DNA of 25,158 nucleotides from Rhodobiaceae bacterium UBA7378 (GTDB lineage Bacteria > Pseudomonadota > Alphaproteobacteria > RS24): the NCBI GenBank assembly GCA_002469805.1, contig DKNW01000052.1, forward strand, positions 3,966 to 29,123. The letters are read 5' to 3'. Under the pieces are notes generated by a model, which had not been told where the DNA came from, made no database searches, and saw only the letters and a list, made by a program, of their open reading frames with translations. The translations under genes were made by a program, and so were the position numbers. Shown piece by piece: positions 24,629 to 25,158 of this stretch (its first letter is position 1; every line of letters begins with the position of its first letter).

Positions 24629-25003
24629 TTGTCTGTTAGCGACGAATATAAATCTTTCGTTGCCGAATTGTTTGAGCCACTCGGCACAGTTCAAATTAGA
24701 CACATGTTTGGTGGTGCCGGCGTTTACTATCGCGATGTCATGTTCGCGCTGATTTCCAATGAAACGCTTTATTTAAAAGCCGACGATGTCAACCGGGGCA
24801 TGTTCGAGGCAGCCGATACAAACCCTTTTCTGTTTAAGCCAAAGACGGGTAAAAATGCAGGGAAATCGGTAGCCCTGTCGTTTTGGGAGCTTCCCGAAGA
24901 ATTGCTTGACGACCCCGATGCGCTTCTTGATTGGCTGAATGCCTCCGTTGATGCCGCCTTCCGCAGCAAAGCCAGAACACGTAAAAAACCCCGAAAGCCT
25001 TAA
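24629..25003 (+). CDS. TfoX N-terminal domain protein
   Basis: Small protein of 124 residues covering a single TfoX/Sxy N-terminal domain (about 4-105): VAELFEPLGTVQIRHMFGGAGVYYRDVMFALI is the characteristic opening, with YLKAD, FLFKP and SFWELPEELLDDPDALLDWL following. The C-terminus is Lys/Arg-rich. The C-terminal TfoX domain of gamma-proteobacterial competence regulators is absent, so a competence role should not be assumed. The likely start is a TTG that directly abuts the sufA stop (TGATTG), so translation is probably coupled. It seems to be the last gene of the suf operon; its link to Fe-S assembly is unknown. Confidence 0.85.
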   Translation: MSVSDEYKSFVAELFEPLGTVQIRHMFGGAGVYYRDVMFALISNETLYLKADDVNRGMFEAADTNPFLFKPKTGKNAGKSVALSFWELPEELLDDPDALLDWLNASVDAAFRSKARTRKKPRKP

Positions 25004-25116
25004 AATCTCTTGGATGCGCCGCCAGACTTGTTAGAGTAGGAGTATGTTTCGTAAACGCGTCGTATATTTACTTGCCGTCCGCCGGCACGCACCATGGATA
25101 AAATAGGGATAAAATA
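25004..25116. other. Gap after the suf operon
   Basis: The 113 bp hold no clear terminator. A 20-codon frame starts at ATG 25044 (MFRKRVVYLLAVRRHAPWIK) with AGGAG directly before it, too close for a normal ribosome site, and ends at 25106 over the ribosome site of the next gene. It could be a leader peptide, but evidence is thin. Confidence 0.4.
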
Positions 25117-25158
25117 ATGGCTGATAAAAAACCGACACCTTCCGCAACGCCGACCAAA
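25117..25158 (+). CDS. Start of an unidentified gene, cut by the window edge
   Basis: ATG 25117 opens a frame of 14 codons (MADKKPTPSATPTK) to the edge. AGGGA lies about 8 nt upstream, good spacing. The visible residues are polar, with Lys, Pro and Thr, and give no family clue. Confidence 0.6.
   Translation, partial: MADKKPTPSATPTK

Overview
The window reads as chromosomal core sequence from an alphaproteobacterium; no finer placement is justified. The reasons are the RNase E N-terminus with an acidic insert in its S1 domain, the order rne / amidase / PBP1A / prfB, and an iscR-led suf operon that carries a group I cysteine desulfurase together with sufBCDS, sufT and sufA. Base composition is moderately GC-rich and even. 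I saw no rRNA, tRNA, insertion sequence, prophage, CRISPR array or other sign of recent transfer.

Layout. (1) 1-2058, minus strand: the N-terminal 686 codons of RNase E, running off the left edge. (2) 2059-2471: a long divergent intergenic region. (3) 2472-7461, plus strand: an AmiC-type amidase, class A penicillin-binding protein 1A, and prfB (RF2). prfB starts at TTG and needs a programmed +1 frameshift at CTT-TGA-C. (4) 7495-10657, minus strand: a likely operon read as bcp-type peroxiredoxin, DUF455 ferritin-like protein, membrane-anchored M23 endopeptidase, bactofilin. (5) 10800-14180, plus: a large AsmA/YhdP-like envelope protein. (6) 14177-15430, minus: tyrS, converging on the previous gene so that the two stop codons share bases. 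(7) 15474-16580, plus: anmK. (8) 16613-17260, minus: a small alpha/beta hydrolase. (9) 17403-25003, plus: iscR, cysteine desulfurase, sufB, sufC, sufD, sufS, sufT, sufA and a TfoX N-domain protein, tightly packed or overlapping. (10) 25117 to the right edge: the first 14 codons of an unidentified gene.

How the genes fit together. Two themes dominate. The first is cell-envelope work: amidase, PBP1A, M23 peptidase plus bactofilin, the AsmA-like protein, and AnmK (muropeptide recycling). The second is iron-sulfur cluster assembly: SufS (probably with the group I desulfurase) supplies sulfur, SufBCD is the scaffold/ATPase, SufA and SufT act in carriage or maturation, and IscR is the likely [2Fe-2S]-sensing regulator. 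A good match to an IscR type 1 site lies over the -35 region of a plausible promoter upstream of iscR, which suggests autoregulation of the whole operon.

The window is mostly ordinary conserved core. The points most worth a second look are the prfB recoding site with its TTG start, the cluster of dyads in the hydrolase/iscR intergenic region, a 15-bp palindrome in front of the amidase, and a DUF455 protein with an intact di-metal site inside the peptidase/bactofilin operon. I found no evidence of a wholly new system. Several genes appear to start at TTG, so N-termini set at the first ATG or at the longest reading frame would be wrong here.
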